In this document: in pieces, positions 49,221-60,013 of the stretch | Numbering within the stretch: the first letter of the stretch is position 1 | Layout: every line of letters begins with the position of its first letter | Assembly: GCA_032622095.1 (NCBI GenBank) | Contig: CP136067.1 | Location: 98,322,707 to 98,386,706 of the forward strand | Reading direction: 5' to 3' | From: Siphonodentalium dalli | Lineage: Eukaryota > Mollusca > Scaphopoda > Gadilida > Siphonodentaliidae | Length of the DNA stretch: 64,000 bases | Made by a program: the position numbers and the translations under genes | The notes under the pieces: generated by a model | Seen by the model: the letters and a program-made list of their open reading frames with translations, nothing else | What the model was told of the DNA's origin: nothing | Database searches by the model: none

Positions 49221-50948
49221 TAATGGTTATATATTCTTGCTTGCAAGAAATCTAGAAGTCGTAAAAAAAAAATCGGTACGCAATACCTCGAGTACGCGCA
49301 CTTGTCAAATGCCAATTAATGGCGATATATTCTTTGGACCAATCATGGGAGTCCTTTCACTATAACAGCTAGTCCAAGTCTTCTCGTACTAAAACCGGCT
49401 AAGATATTGGGATGGAGGTGCCGGTCTTTAGTCCGAGTTCCAGGCCCATGCATTCTTATGACACGACTTAAGCGTTAGTGACCAGCTCAAATAAAACCAC
49501 AATTATATGAAATAAAATATCACAATTGCGACAATAAAAGGATATTTTCCGCAGAAGACATGCTATTTTATCTGAAACCCACATCAGTTGTGAATTTAAA
49601 ACGGTAATTTAATGCGAAAAGAGACATTTACCTCAATGTTTACAATTTTTTAAAAGTATGCGAACTCGGTTGACCTCGCGAACTGTGTTCGGCATTTTCC
49701 GTTGAAAATATTCCGTAGATTTTGGACAACAACGCAAATTACGATGAATTCTCCATTGTAATCGTAATTATGTGTGTCAATAAATAAAATAATAAATAGA
49801 TTAATTAAACATTGGAGATATAAATGTAATACACTAAATAAATGAACCTTAAGTTTGAAAAGTCCCACTTACAATTATATTACCGGTGCAATTACACCCT
49901 TCTAATCTACGTAACTGTAATTTTTGTCATGGGAAGGACTGTCTCGGTGGTTTCTGATACAATTTTTGCACATGTGCATATTTTGCACTACTTCCTCTGT
50001 CCTGCTATTAGATACGCTTCATCGATTCTAATCTCGTATTGACTATTGATTATCAAGTTCAATGATCGTGGCACCTCCGCTGACGTGGCACCTTCTCTTG
50101 CATCCTCCATTAACTTGGAGACTCCGCTGGAGTTGGTTGGTGGACATGCCTCCTCCCTCAGGGTCGCGGCGTCCATAGCCCCCGCAGAGAAGGGCAGCGA
50201 TGGTGGTCCAAGTGCAGCTGCCCTTGGTCCTGCCTCCGGTTCCGCACCATCGCTGCACCAGCCGGCCACTTGCTACGGCTACCACATCAGTAGTCCGTTT
50301 AGCTCGCAAGCCTGGTGCCCTCGGCACATTGTCTGCCTACGCAGTTCAATGTGTCAACTGCCACTGCTTCCACTCCAGGGGATTTGACCGCACGGGTTCT
50401 GACCTGTCCTCCATTCGTCAACGTCTTTTCCGGCATCCGTCCCTCCCGGTTTTGGGGTGAGTATGTATCCCTATTATTCACCTGTGTTCTTTCCTCCACC
50501 AGTGTGGCCTTGCTTTGTACAGTTTCTGGCCTCTTTTGGGCTCCTAGGCCAGAACTTAGACTTAGTTTCCTTTCCGAGGCTCCGGAATTTCTTGCCTCAT
50601 CACACCAGGTGACCTGGTCGGGATACTTGCCCCTTCCCCCCCCATCTCCGGGACGGACGGTGCTGTTCAGAGACCAGGACGTGCTGTCGCAACATCCCCT
50701 GGATTTGGCAGCGTTTGATGCGTGTCCGAGTTCGCCATGCCCATCCGAGAGTGCCTTCCATGAGGGTCATTTCGGATGGGTCAGTCCTTCGGTCTTAGGA
50801 TAACAATTGCGCACAATTTTGCATGTATTACCAGCACGATACTAACAGCACAGGAAAAGGAAGAACAAACGTGGCCATTCTCTTGCTTCCTCCATTCACA
50901 TGGCGCCTCCGCTGGAGTCGGTTGCGGGACATGCCTCCTCCTCCTGAG

Positions 50949-51640
50949 CCATCTGCAGAGAAGTACGCCTGTCTTCCACAACCGAAGGACTGGATGGGGC
51001 CCACATATCACGAACAAAAACCAACGTGTGACGATTTTCCTCTGCCAACTCGATACAGCCTGCGCAGCAGGCTCAGGGTCTGTTAGTGGTCATGCCTCCT
51101 CTATTTGTAGTCGCGGCTTCCACAACCTTCGCAGAGACGGTCAACAATGGATGTTCCTCTGCCAACTCGGTACAGTCTGCGCTGCAGACTCGGAGTCTGT
51201 TGGTGGTCATGCCTCCTCTATTTGTAGTCGCGGCTTCCACAACCTTCGCAGAGACAGGAAACAATGAATCTTCCTCTGTCCACTCGGTACAGCCATCTGC
51301 AGAGAAGTACGCCTGTCTTCCACAACCGAAGGACTGGATGGGGCCCACATATCACGAACAAAAACCAACGTGTGACGATTTTCCTCTGCCAACTCGATAC
51401 AGCCTGTGCAGCAGGCTCAGGGTCTGTTAGTGGTCATGCCTCCTCTATTTGTAGTCGCGGCTTCCACAACCTTCGCAGAGACGGTCAACAATGGATGTTC
51501 CTCTGCCAACTCGGTACAGTCTGCGCTGCAGACTCGGAGTCTGTTGGTGGTCATGCCTCCTCTATTTGTGGTCGCAGCTTCCACCACCTTCGCAGCGATG
51601 GGCAGCGATGGATGTTCTGCAGCAGCTACCGCTGGTCCTG
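50949..51640. repeat. Nested 344-bp and 117-bp direct repeats in GC-rich region
   Basis: A 344-bp period is visible from 'ccatctgcagagaagtacgc' at 50949 and 51293. Inside it runs a 117-bp unit with 'tctgccaactcg.tacag' at 51041 and 51158, then 'atgcctcctctatttgtagt'. 117 is 39 codons, and both strands remain open for 80-140 codons. These frames are repeat-driven, and no family is recognised. Confidence 0.8.
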
Positions 51641-51839
51641 CCTCAGTCCATCCGGGTTCATCCGACCCGGCACATACCGGTTTTGCTGAACCCTTTCTTG
51701 CCTTGGCTACCTCATTGTTCCTTGTTGCCGACAAGTTGAAATCATTCGACGGAGTGTTTAGTGCAATATTACCTCCGTTCTTTGTACCTTGAGGTTTCCT
51801 CTGTCAGTCTGCTGGCTGCCATCTCCCATTGCTCTGGCT

Positions 51840-53740
51840 ATGTGCCACAATCAGGAACTGCTCCTGAATAAGTTTATTTCGCCTCCATTATCCAGCCCTC
51901 ATTATTGGCTACGGCAATCGGCATTACCTAATTGATTTGCTGAAGCAAACTGGGCCACGGTAAAGGGTTGCCGTAGCAGATTGCCGAAGCCAAACAATCT
52001 TAATTAAAAGGGCTGATTCTCACCTTTATCCCGTCGGGGTATTCCGGGTGTTGTTGAGACCTGTCTTTATAGTTTCGGGCCTTCAAATCTGTTCGATTTT
52101 TATTCAACAATTAGACCGCTGTTATGAGACAAACCTAGACGTATTATGAACTTGATCGTGGGTGTGAACCTGATAAGTTAGTATGCGGGTGCTATATCTC
52201 ACAGGGGACTTTAGCGCTCTACTCACTTCGCCGAACATATCATGAATATCGACCGTTCAGCTCCATAGACACTATCGTCTGAACTATGCTCATTTTCAAT
52301 TTTACTTCTAGATTTGGCATGTATCTTTCTGTGACCACCTAACACCATAGGATTTCATCATATAGCGTATCGGCGTTTCATTGGTGTCTAGGTGTCATGT
52401 ACGTAGTCCATTTTGTTATCGTCTTTGTCACAGTGCTCACAGACTTTGAACCAAGAATATTTTCCAATTCTATGTTATCACTCGGGCCGAGTGTTTAACA
52501 TCACTTGGCAGGCGTGATTCTAATTCTAATCTGATTTAGCGATTACCGATTCTCACCTTTGCGACATTTCACAATTATTGCCGCATGCCCATCGGTGCTT
52601 GAGCATACCAGTTGGCGGGTTATCACAGTTTTTGTAACTTTCTGCTAACCTACGGTATGGGTTCCCTATACCACCACCTGACGAACGATATTAAACTAAG
52701 TTCCACATTTATTTTAAAACCATGCGGGCCGGTTCATTGCATCACAGATTGGCTGTATGATCAGACAGTGTTCCATTCGCGGCATTAGTTCCTCTCCTTG
52801 GTTGCCCGTACACTTCAATTTCCAGTTCCTTGGCTTGGTGTACCAGAGGCAGGCATTCTTTCCATCTTGGCCCCCTCCCTTATGTGTATGTTTTTCTTTT
52901 CTTTCCAGGGTCATGATTTCCAGTGCTCAACTCAGTCGTGTTTTCCTGGTGTATCCCTGGTCCCCCCCATTGGTCTGGGCCCAACGGTTTCTCATATCTC
53001 CCCTGGGTCTCTCGGTCGGGCTCAAAATACTGTCAAGTCGGTCATACCGCACTGAGCATTGCCTCATTTTGTGAGATCCATTCTGAGTATTGATTCAGCT
53101 TTTCTGGGGGGGGGGGGGGGATGCACCTTTTGCATGTATTGTGGGCCAGTCAGCATCCTCTGGATGTCGTGCTAGTGCTGCTTCATCCTCTAAGGAGGGG
53201 GGGGGGGGGTGGGGTAGGTTCCTTTATCCTATTAGGTACATGAATGAATGAGAGTTATCCCCCTTGCCTATGACCAATGGTTATCCTGGACACCTTCACC
53301 CTGTGATCATTACTAGTAGGACACATGAAGTACGTGGCGTTTCCTTTTAGGAGGCTCAGTTGTTTTTTAGTTTATCTGAACTATTACATATGGGACACAA
53401 TGATCTATTTTTTGGCACATGTCTACCAAGCAATCTTTTTGGTACTTGATGCAGGTCTTTTCTGCTTCAGCAGGTGGGTTTCATGGACATAGTTGGATTA
53501 TCTGCCTCGTGGCCTCCTCCTCTTCAAGAATTCTAATTATAACCATTAGTTTCAGTGTCCAAGATATATTTGAAGGAGATATAATATTTTTTTACCCAAA
53601 ATATGTATCTCCTATAATAAATATCTTTGACACATATAGGGCCCTCCCAGTTGGGATCAACATTCCCACCCCGTGCACTCGGTCAAACGCATCAAACACA
53701 CAGGAGGAAGAAATTTAAATGAATGAGGTCTTGTCTTTCC
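51840..53740. other. Inner right part of the inverted-repeat element
   Basis: Mixed-composition sequence with no supported gene. It contains two G-homopolymer runs (near 53107-53120 and 53198-53210), 'tggctacggcaatcggcatt'-type short inverted phrases at 51910-51990, and no motif that I can tie to a transposon protein. Confidence 0.5.
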
Positions 53741-54291
53741 ATCGCTGTTATAGTGAAAGGACTCCCATGATTGGTCCAAAGAATATATCGCCATTAATTG
53801 GCATTTGACAAGTGCGCGTACTCGAGGTATTGCGTACCGATTTTTTTTTTACGACTTCTAGATTTCTTGCAAGCAAGAATATATAACCATTAGTTTCAGT
53901 GTCCAAGATATTTATTATAGGAGATACATATTTTGGGTAAAAAAATATTATTTCCCAATCATGAATTAACCTGGATTTTGTATTGACAGCGGGTAGAATG
54001 GGTCGATTATAATAAAATTAGGTGTGATTTGAATGCGATTGATGGAGCCAAAATTTTTATCTTCGCTCTCCACAGCAGAACGTAACAATTTCATTGGATG
54101 ATCCAGTAGTTCCGAGTGTTTGTCTATAAACGAATGGTTCTGTAATGTTTTGATGTTTGTTTACATAACAAAGCATACAAACGTGACAATAACATGCATT
54201 GTACGCGATGTTTATGATTGGTACAAGAACAACATCTCTCTATTATTTTATTTTATTTCTGTTTATGCCAGTTTTAGCAGATGTGACTATT

Positions 54292-55008
54292 TTAGAAGAT
54301 TACATGGTACTCACAATATATGATTCTTGTTAACATCATGGTTAACTGACCAATGTTAGAAGATTACATGGTACTCACAATATATGATTCTTGTTAACAT
54401 CATGGTTAACTGACCAATGTTAGAAGATTACATGGTACTCACAATATATGATTCTTGTTAACATCATGGTTAACTGACCAATGTTGGAAGATTACATGGT
54501 ACTCACAATATATGATTCTTGTTAACATCATGGTTAACTGACCAATGTTAGAAGATTACATGGTACTCACAATATATGATTCTTGTTAACATCATGGTTA
54601 ACTGACCAATGTTAGAAGATTACATGGTACTCACAATATATGATTCTTGTTAACATCATGGTTAACTGACCAATGTTAGAAGATTACATGGTACTCACAA
54701 TATGATTCTTGTTAACATGGTTAACTGACCAATGTTAGAAGATTACATGGTACTCACAATATGATTCTTGTTAACATGGTTAACTGACCAATGTTAGAAG
54801 ATTACATGGTACTCACAATATATTATTCTTGTTAACATCATGGTTAACTGACCAATGTTAGAAGATTACATGGTACTCACAATATATGATTCTTGTTAAC
54901 ATCATGGTTAACTGACCAATGTTAGAAGATTACATGGTACTCACAATATATGGCTAACTGACCAATGTTAGAAGATTACATGGTACTCACAATATATGAT
55001 TCTTGCTG
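54292..55008. repeat. 64-bp tandem repeat
   Basis: About 11-12 head-to-tail copies of a 64-bp unit ('ttagaagattacatggtact', 'cacaatatatgattcttgtt', 'aacatcatggttaactgacc', 'aatg'). Neighbouring copies are almost identical. Two copies share 6-bp deletions and one is truncated. Strong homogeneity suggests recent expansion. Confidence 0.95.
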
Positions 55009-57334
55009 GCATATGTTTTATAATTGTATATAAGAGTGTTGTTTGTATTACAGATTTATATCTTTATACATTAAAATGTCTGTTCTACTGTATCTTCTCT
55101 CTGTATCCACAATTAAAATAATTTATACTTCCACCGTCAGACCCATGATTTTCTGTGTGTATAGGTAGTGTTTTTTTTTCATTTCTCTCTGTCCAGGCTA
55201 CATTATTTAAGAAATAACATTTGTTTCTATTAATGTTATGAGTTATAATCGAAAAGTTACAGTAAATTTATCTTCAAACTTTTCTGTAATAACTCATAAT
55301 TTAATCGGAACAGGAGCAGAAGGTAGAAGTAAAATGAGCGAAAAATATGGGATAATTGGGATGTTTTTTATGTTTTTATGTTTGTGCGATCGGATCTAAA
55401 CAATTTTGGTATGTCAGGTTACCACCTCCAAGTTTGAATATGGATTCGGACCACCCATTTTTGCCAGAGTTATGGTCCTGGTTGACTTAGAATTTTCCGA
55501 TCATTTTGGTATCCAGATGATAACTTTACTTTTAGTTATCTGATTGTTTTTAAATTCAACTGAATATCATGATATTTTGTATGTGGTTCAAATGTCAGAA
55601 GACAAAGGCCATGTTTGAATTTGGTCACGGCCCGATGAATTTTGACAAGAGTTAAAAACAAGAGCACGCAATCAGGGCGTGGCATAACATGCCCGTTTCT
55701 GGAGTAAAGTGGGGCAAGGTTTAATTAATTTGTTTGAAACCTTTGACTTAAGACGAAATAATAACAAAAATAAAACACAAAAGTGTGGTATTTTTTACTG
55801 AAAAATTCACATACCAAATTTTTTGGAAACCGCATATCAGGTAAAATCTAAGTAATAAAAGGGGCATAACTCATGTCAAAATCATGCGGACGAAACCCAT
55901 ATTCGAACTTGATCTGTATTTTGGGGTGGTAAACTAATATACCAAATTTGGTTCAGTTCACTTGATTCAATCTAAAGTTATCATCCGGAAACCGCAAATA
56001 AGGTAAAACGGGCGTATGAAAAAAGCTATCGTTAAGCCACCTTTTTGGGGGACACATGGTCGGTGTCATTGTAGTTTGTATCCCTTGAGGCTTAATTGGC
56101 ATTTTATTCAGAAGATTTAATATCGGAAGTAAATATTTAATAAGGCTAATAAATCGATTGTTCTGTACATTTACAAACATTTTAAATAGTAATTCAGAAA
56201 AATTTCATGAACGTCACGATATAAGGCACTTCTTAAGAAAAATAACAATTAACAGTCAGTTATACGAAAAATAACCATCAATCGACAGTCAATCATACAT
56301 GTAAATACTTCAAAAACAGTTAATTAAAATCATGATTGTTGATGGGACATTAAAATTTTGATTGTATATGTTTATCTTGGTGAATATTCATGATTCAATT
56401 TGCTGTTATTGCCAGTGTGATTCTGGGTCAACATCGAATCATATTCGTGATTGGAATATCGCGACTATAGATGCTTCCCAGAATATGAGGCACCAAGAGG
56501 GTAATTTGGTGATGCTAGCCTGCTGTGGGGTACTGTCACTAAATCGGGACCTCATACAGCAAACATCAGATATTATTTCCAGACTTTCTCTAACCAGTAA
56601 TGCAGTATAGCTGGAATACATGAGCTAAGAATTTTAACTTCTGTGAAGTCAAAGTTGTGTCGCCTTCCCCAAAATTATGTCATGGTTTTAAATACATTTA
56701 TACTGACTATATGGCTCAGAAAGACTAAAATCAGATCCCGATTTTTTTTCAACACATGTTCAACAAGGAACTTGTTGGTTTCCTGGTAATAAAATGAAGA
56801 GCGTTTCTCCATTTTAAAATTAAGAGCCTTTCTCCATATTAAAATGAGTGTCTCCCGATATTAAAATGAGCATTTCCTGATGTATGAAAAAGTTAAAAAC
56901 TGACCCATTTCATTTTTCCGAGTATATAGAGCTTGTAGATTGATATTCCATGTATTTTTCAACATATCTTATCTTTTTTTTCTTATCTCTTTGCTTCCAA
57001 ATAATATAGACATGATTTGGAGATACTAGTGAGCCATGTCCATTTAATATTAACCCTTATGGAGCCCCAAACAGAACAATACTCTGATGACTGTCATCTG
57101 CTTGGGTGTGATGCTCCATACGGGAGTGTTACTGCATTAATAATCCTTTGCCAGTGCATTCTCTTACATATGCGAGTTTCCTCATAGAGAGCCTCGCATG
57201 TATACCGGTAAGAGAATGCACTGGCTATTGTTCAAGGTAAATATTGTTAGGCCAATGTATTCTCTTATATATTTGAGGCTCCAGTCATGAAAGGGTTAAA
57301 GTATAGATTTTCATTGAAGTGTTCTATCTATTCC
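55009..57334. other. Intergenic repeats
   Basis: 55360-55670 resembles 31740-31990 (a diverged dispersed repeat). 55670-56100 has a further 'ggtaaaatctaagtaataaa' type repeat. 56485-56562 is a hairpin of the 'atgaggcaccaagagggtaa'/'gggacctcat' family. 57140-57295 is a TTAA-type palindromic MITE ('gcattctcttacatatgcg'; right end 'agtcatgaaaggg' followed by TTAA at 57296). No gene was found. Confidence 0.6.
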
Positions 57335-57627
57335 TCAAGACTGTAGACCGACAGGAGGTGGCATAAATCGAATCTGATTTCTAATCCTTGATTCTTTTTG
57401 CATGGCAAGAAGTTCACGTCGTTTCTCCACGGATTTCTTCACTTCCTGGAACTGGGGACAGTTGAGTTTGTATGCAAGTTTGTAGAAATGTGGATCTCCT
57501 TTTGGAACATATTGCTGACCGAAGAGATCTGTTCTCATGTTCTTAGGGGGCGGAGTCGGAGGAGGAGATGCTACTGGAACGAATGAGCTGTCGTATTTCT
57601 TGAAATTTTCTGGAGGTAGAATCTGAC
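57335..57627 (-). CDS. Unrecognised gene, last coding exon
   Basis: On the minus strand from the acceptor (ttgcag, 57628-57633) to TGA at 57335. It reads QILPPENFKKYDSSFVP, then a Pro-rich PPPTPPPKN, then MRTDLFGQQYVPKGDPHFYK, a charged helix (EVKKSVEKRRELLAMQKESR) and IRFMPPPVGLQS. The two bases at its start complete the Gly codon left open by the upstream exon. I do not recognise the family. The composition (Tyr, Pro and charged residues, without signal or membrane segment) suggests a cytosolic or structural protein. Confidence 0.75.
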
Positions 57628-58077
57628 CTGCAAGTATTGAAGATAGAGCAGTTAGATTGGTTTACTCATTCCCGGGAGATAGGAGCGATTGCTCTTGCAC
57701 ACCAGTCCCACTCGTAATTTTCAATTTACGAGTGCTAAAATTCGGACTCATCCCTCTTGTCAAAATGCTTACAGTGACTGTAATCGTTGATTCAATATTG
57801 AACTATTTTAAGGTTTATTTAGATCTTTCCCATCTCAGTTCAATTATGCACATACAAATGTGTAACTGGACATAGGTCTATCACACAATGACATTTTATT
57901 TGAGAAAAACCCATTTCTTACGATTATATTATGGGGTTCAATATTACATGCACCCATCTTCTGAATTTCAGGAGCAAATAATTTGATTTATCCGCAATAG
58001 CAGCATGTAATATCATAATTATATGTAGCGACTCTCATAGGCAGAATCATTTGTGTCCGATATAGAGGATATCCAAT

Positions 58078-58180
58078 GAGTTATGTTGGGATATAAGATT
58101 TTATGAAATGAGTTTGATAAATTTTATTCACAACAAGTCGTAGATGAGTTTCATAAAATCTTATATCCCAACATAACGAG
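58078..58180. repeat. 103-bp palindrome
   Basis: Arms of about 31 bp, 'gagttatgttgggatataag...' and its inverse, separated by a 40-bp loop. Confidence 0.85.
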
Positions 58181-58858
58181 TTGAAGATCTTGTATATCAC
58201 ATGAAAAAAACTAGAGCTTTATGCCTTTTTAGCAAATCAAAATCTTTAAAAGAAGCTGAAAAATGCATACATGCACGACGTTGGCTGAGATGCTTCACAA
58301 CCATAGACAGTATTTCGTGCTCTGCCTTGTGACGAAACATATAGTCCCCCAATTTGCCTCTTTGCTTTTTACCATTTTCGTTAGTGCAACGAAGTTGGAC
58401 AATAATTGAACTTTAATGAACAGAGCAATTATTTTACAATGTCTGGTATTGGTGTCAAGCGCGGCTTTTCTAAATAGTATTAATCTGAGCGGTAATTTAC
58501 TTGGCGCAATGCTAATTACCCTGGGAAGCACGCAGCGATTACTCACTAGTGAGAGATAAGAAAATATCTAATGGATTTTTCAATGATATTATAGGGGTTT
58601 CATGTGATATAAACTTGTCTCGAAATAAGGAGTAAATTTTCACAATTGTGTGTAGTTCAGACAGTGTGTTTTCTGAAATGATACAATCGATGCTGTTGGA
58701 ATTTTCAGGAATATTGGTTGAATGATACATTCTTTCAACGAGCAAAGTGCTTTCAGTTTGATTTACTGCAATAAGCATACAATATGTTTAAAAATAAATA
58801 CCTGTGTTTATAGATTGTCACTCACTCTCTTCAACATTTCTTTAGTTTTGCAGCGTAA

Positions 58859-59246
58859 CCCTTTACCCAACAAACCGGCCAAAACCGGCCAAATAAAGCT
58901 TCAACAGCCTAAAATATCTTCGGTCTGTCTCAATAGAACCATACAAATATGGATATCATTGGAACCGGCTCCTTGACCACATTGTGATAGTTAAAGTTAT
59001 GCCCTGTGCCAATGCATTCTCTTATATATGCGAGTCGACCATAGGTCGCCTCGCATATATAAGAGAATGCATTGGCCTAAAAAAAATCTTTTTTTAACAC
59101 TTTTTACCATTTTTTCTTACATTAACAATTTTATAATTTTTAATGTGTTAAGCCAATGCATTCTCTTATATATGCGAGGCGACCTATGGTCGACTCGCAT
59201 ATATAAGAGAATGCATTGGCACAGGGCCCTTCTGTTGGGTAAAGGG
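58859..59246. mobile_element. 388-bp MITE ('ccctttacccaaca' family)
   Basis: Near-identical to 39506-39887: same inverted ends, same 'accggccaaaaccggccaaa' head and the same two long hairpins. Right flank TTAA (59247-59250); the left flank is GTAA (58855-58858), so one side of the target duplication has changed. Confidence 0.88.
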
Positions 59247-59477
59247 TTAATTTATATTACAGTTGAACATGGCTCTTATAAAACTCTATCAGAGTGGTTA
59301 TTATTCATTCAGAGGGATCTGGGATGTTCAGTAATAAATTCAGACACCAAAACAGAAAGAAGATAATACAATAGCAGAATGATTCATATTCATAGGTGGG
59401 AAACATTTGTTGAACTTATTATCTGAACATTTCCTAAGGGAACGGTCTTGTAAAAGAGGTGAAAATCTGGCTGTTAC

Positions 59478-60013
59478 CTGTTTCACTTAAAGGCGGATTC
59501 CGAGCATCAGTTTTCATTCTCAGTCTTTTAAATTCCTGCACATCAGTCCGCGTTCTTTCTATAGCATGATATTTATGCTTCTCATTCTTAAACAGCTTGC
59601 TTTCACGCACATATTTCTCAAATGTATGTTGGCCGACAGCAGATGGACTAGGAATATTTAATGGATACATCGTTGCTATAACCTCGCTGATTTTTCGCCC
59701 CTCCGCAGTAGTTCTGAGTCCGTATTGCCTTCGGAAATTTCTCCACACATTACTGTTATAGTCTGGATCTGATTTTTGAGGAATGAAACAACTCTGTTTT
59801 CCAGCTTCCACCCAGAGTTTGTATTCTAATGACGGATGACCATGTACAAATTGTTCACCCTGAGTCCGCAGAAAATGCCTGCATTCTATGTCAAGAACGG
59901 TGTGCGGTTTCCTGCGAACAGCAAGTTTCTGGATTGCCCTGGGTGAAAATCCAGTGAAATGGGGGCTTGGCTCCTTGAATAGGTTCTCACGTTCTTCCAA
60001 CAATGGCATGGCT
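59478..60013 (-). CDS. Unrecognised gene, first visible coding exon
   Basis: The likely start Met is at 60009 (MPLLEERENLFKEPSPHFTG), just inside an acceptor-like boundary (attacag at 60014-60020). The 5' UTR would therefore lie on an upstream exon to the right. It continues RKPHTVLDIECRHFLRTQGE, LEYKLWVEAGKQSCFIPQKS, VWRNFRRQYGLRTTAEGRKI, SAVGQHTFEKYVRESKLFKN, ending LSETG at the donor GTAACA (59477). Together with the last exon it makes about 274 residues. The low repeat content, clean splice fit and ordinary codon use argue that it is a real gene. If the true start is further upstream, the frame has room only through another exon. Confidence 0.75.

Larger units (their letters stand above)
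49221..53891. mobile_element. 4.7-kb element bounded by 147-148-bp inverted repeats
   Basis: The arms at 49221-49368 and 53745-53891 are near-identical inverted copies. They share 'taatggttatatattcttgc', 'gtacgcaatacctcgagtac', 'ttctttggaccaatcatggg' and end inwards at 'cactataacag'. Between them are 4.4 kb, including a GC-rich Ala/Ser-biased region (50040-51790) unlike its AT-rich surroundings. A second, nested inverted pair lies on the right side (53560-53640 against 53897-53955). I do not recognise a transposase, integrase or reverse transcriptase. It could be a non-autonomous foldback-type element or a DIRS-like relic. Confidence 0.65.
57628..59477. other. Intron of the minus-strand gene
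   Basis: Holds a palindrome at 58078-58180 (arms 'gagttatgttgggatataag'), a TTAA-family MITE at 58859-59246, and otherwise AT-rich sequence. A short dispersed phrase, 'gaacttattatctgaacatt', at 59410-59445 recurs near 20470, 36455 and 48590. Confidence 0.7.

Noticed and set aside
50043-51792. Several 80-160-codon frames on both strands
   Set aside because: They overlap each other in five frames and follow the 117/344-bp repeat. Kept as part of the element but not annotated as proteins.
54292-55008. CRISPR-like regular spacing
   Set aside because: The whole 64-bp unit is repeated with no variable spacers, and the context is animal DNA; an ordinary tandem repeat.
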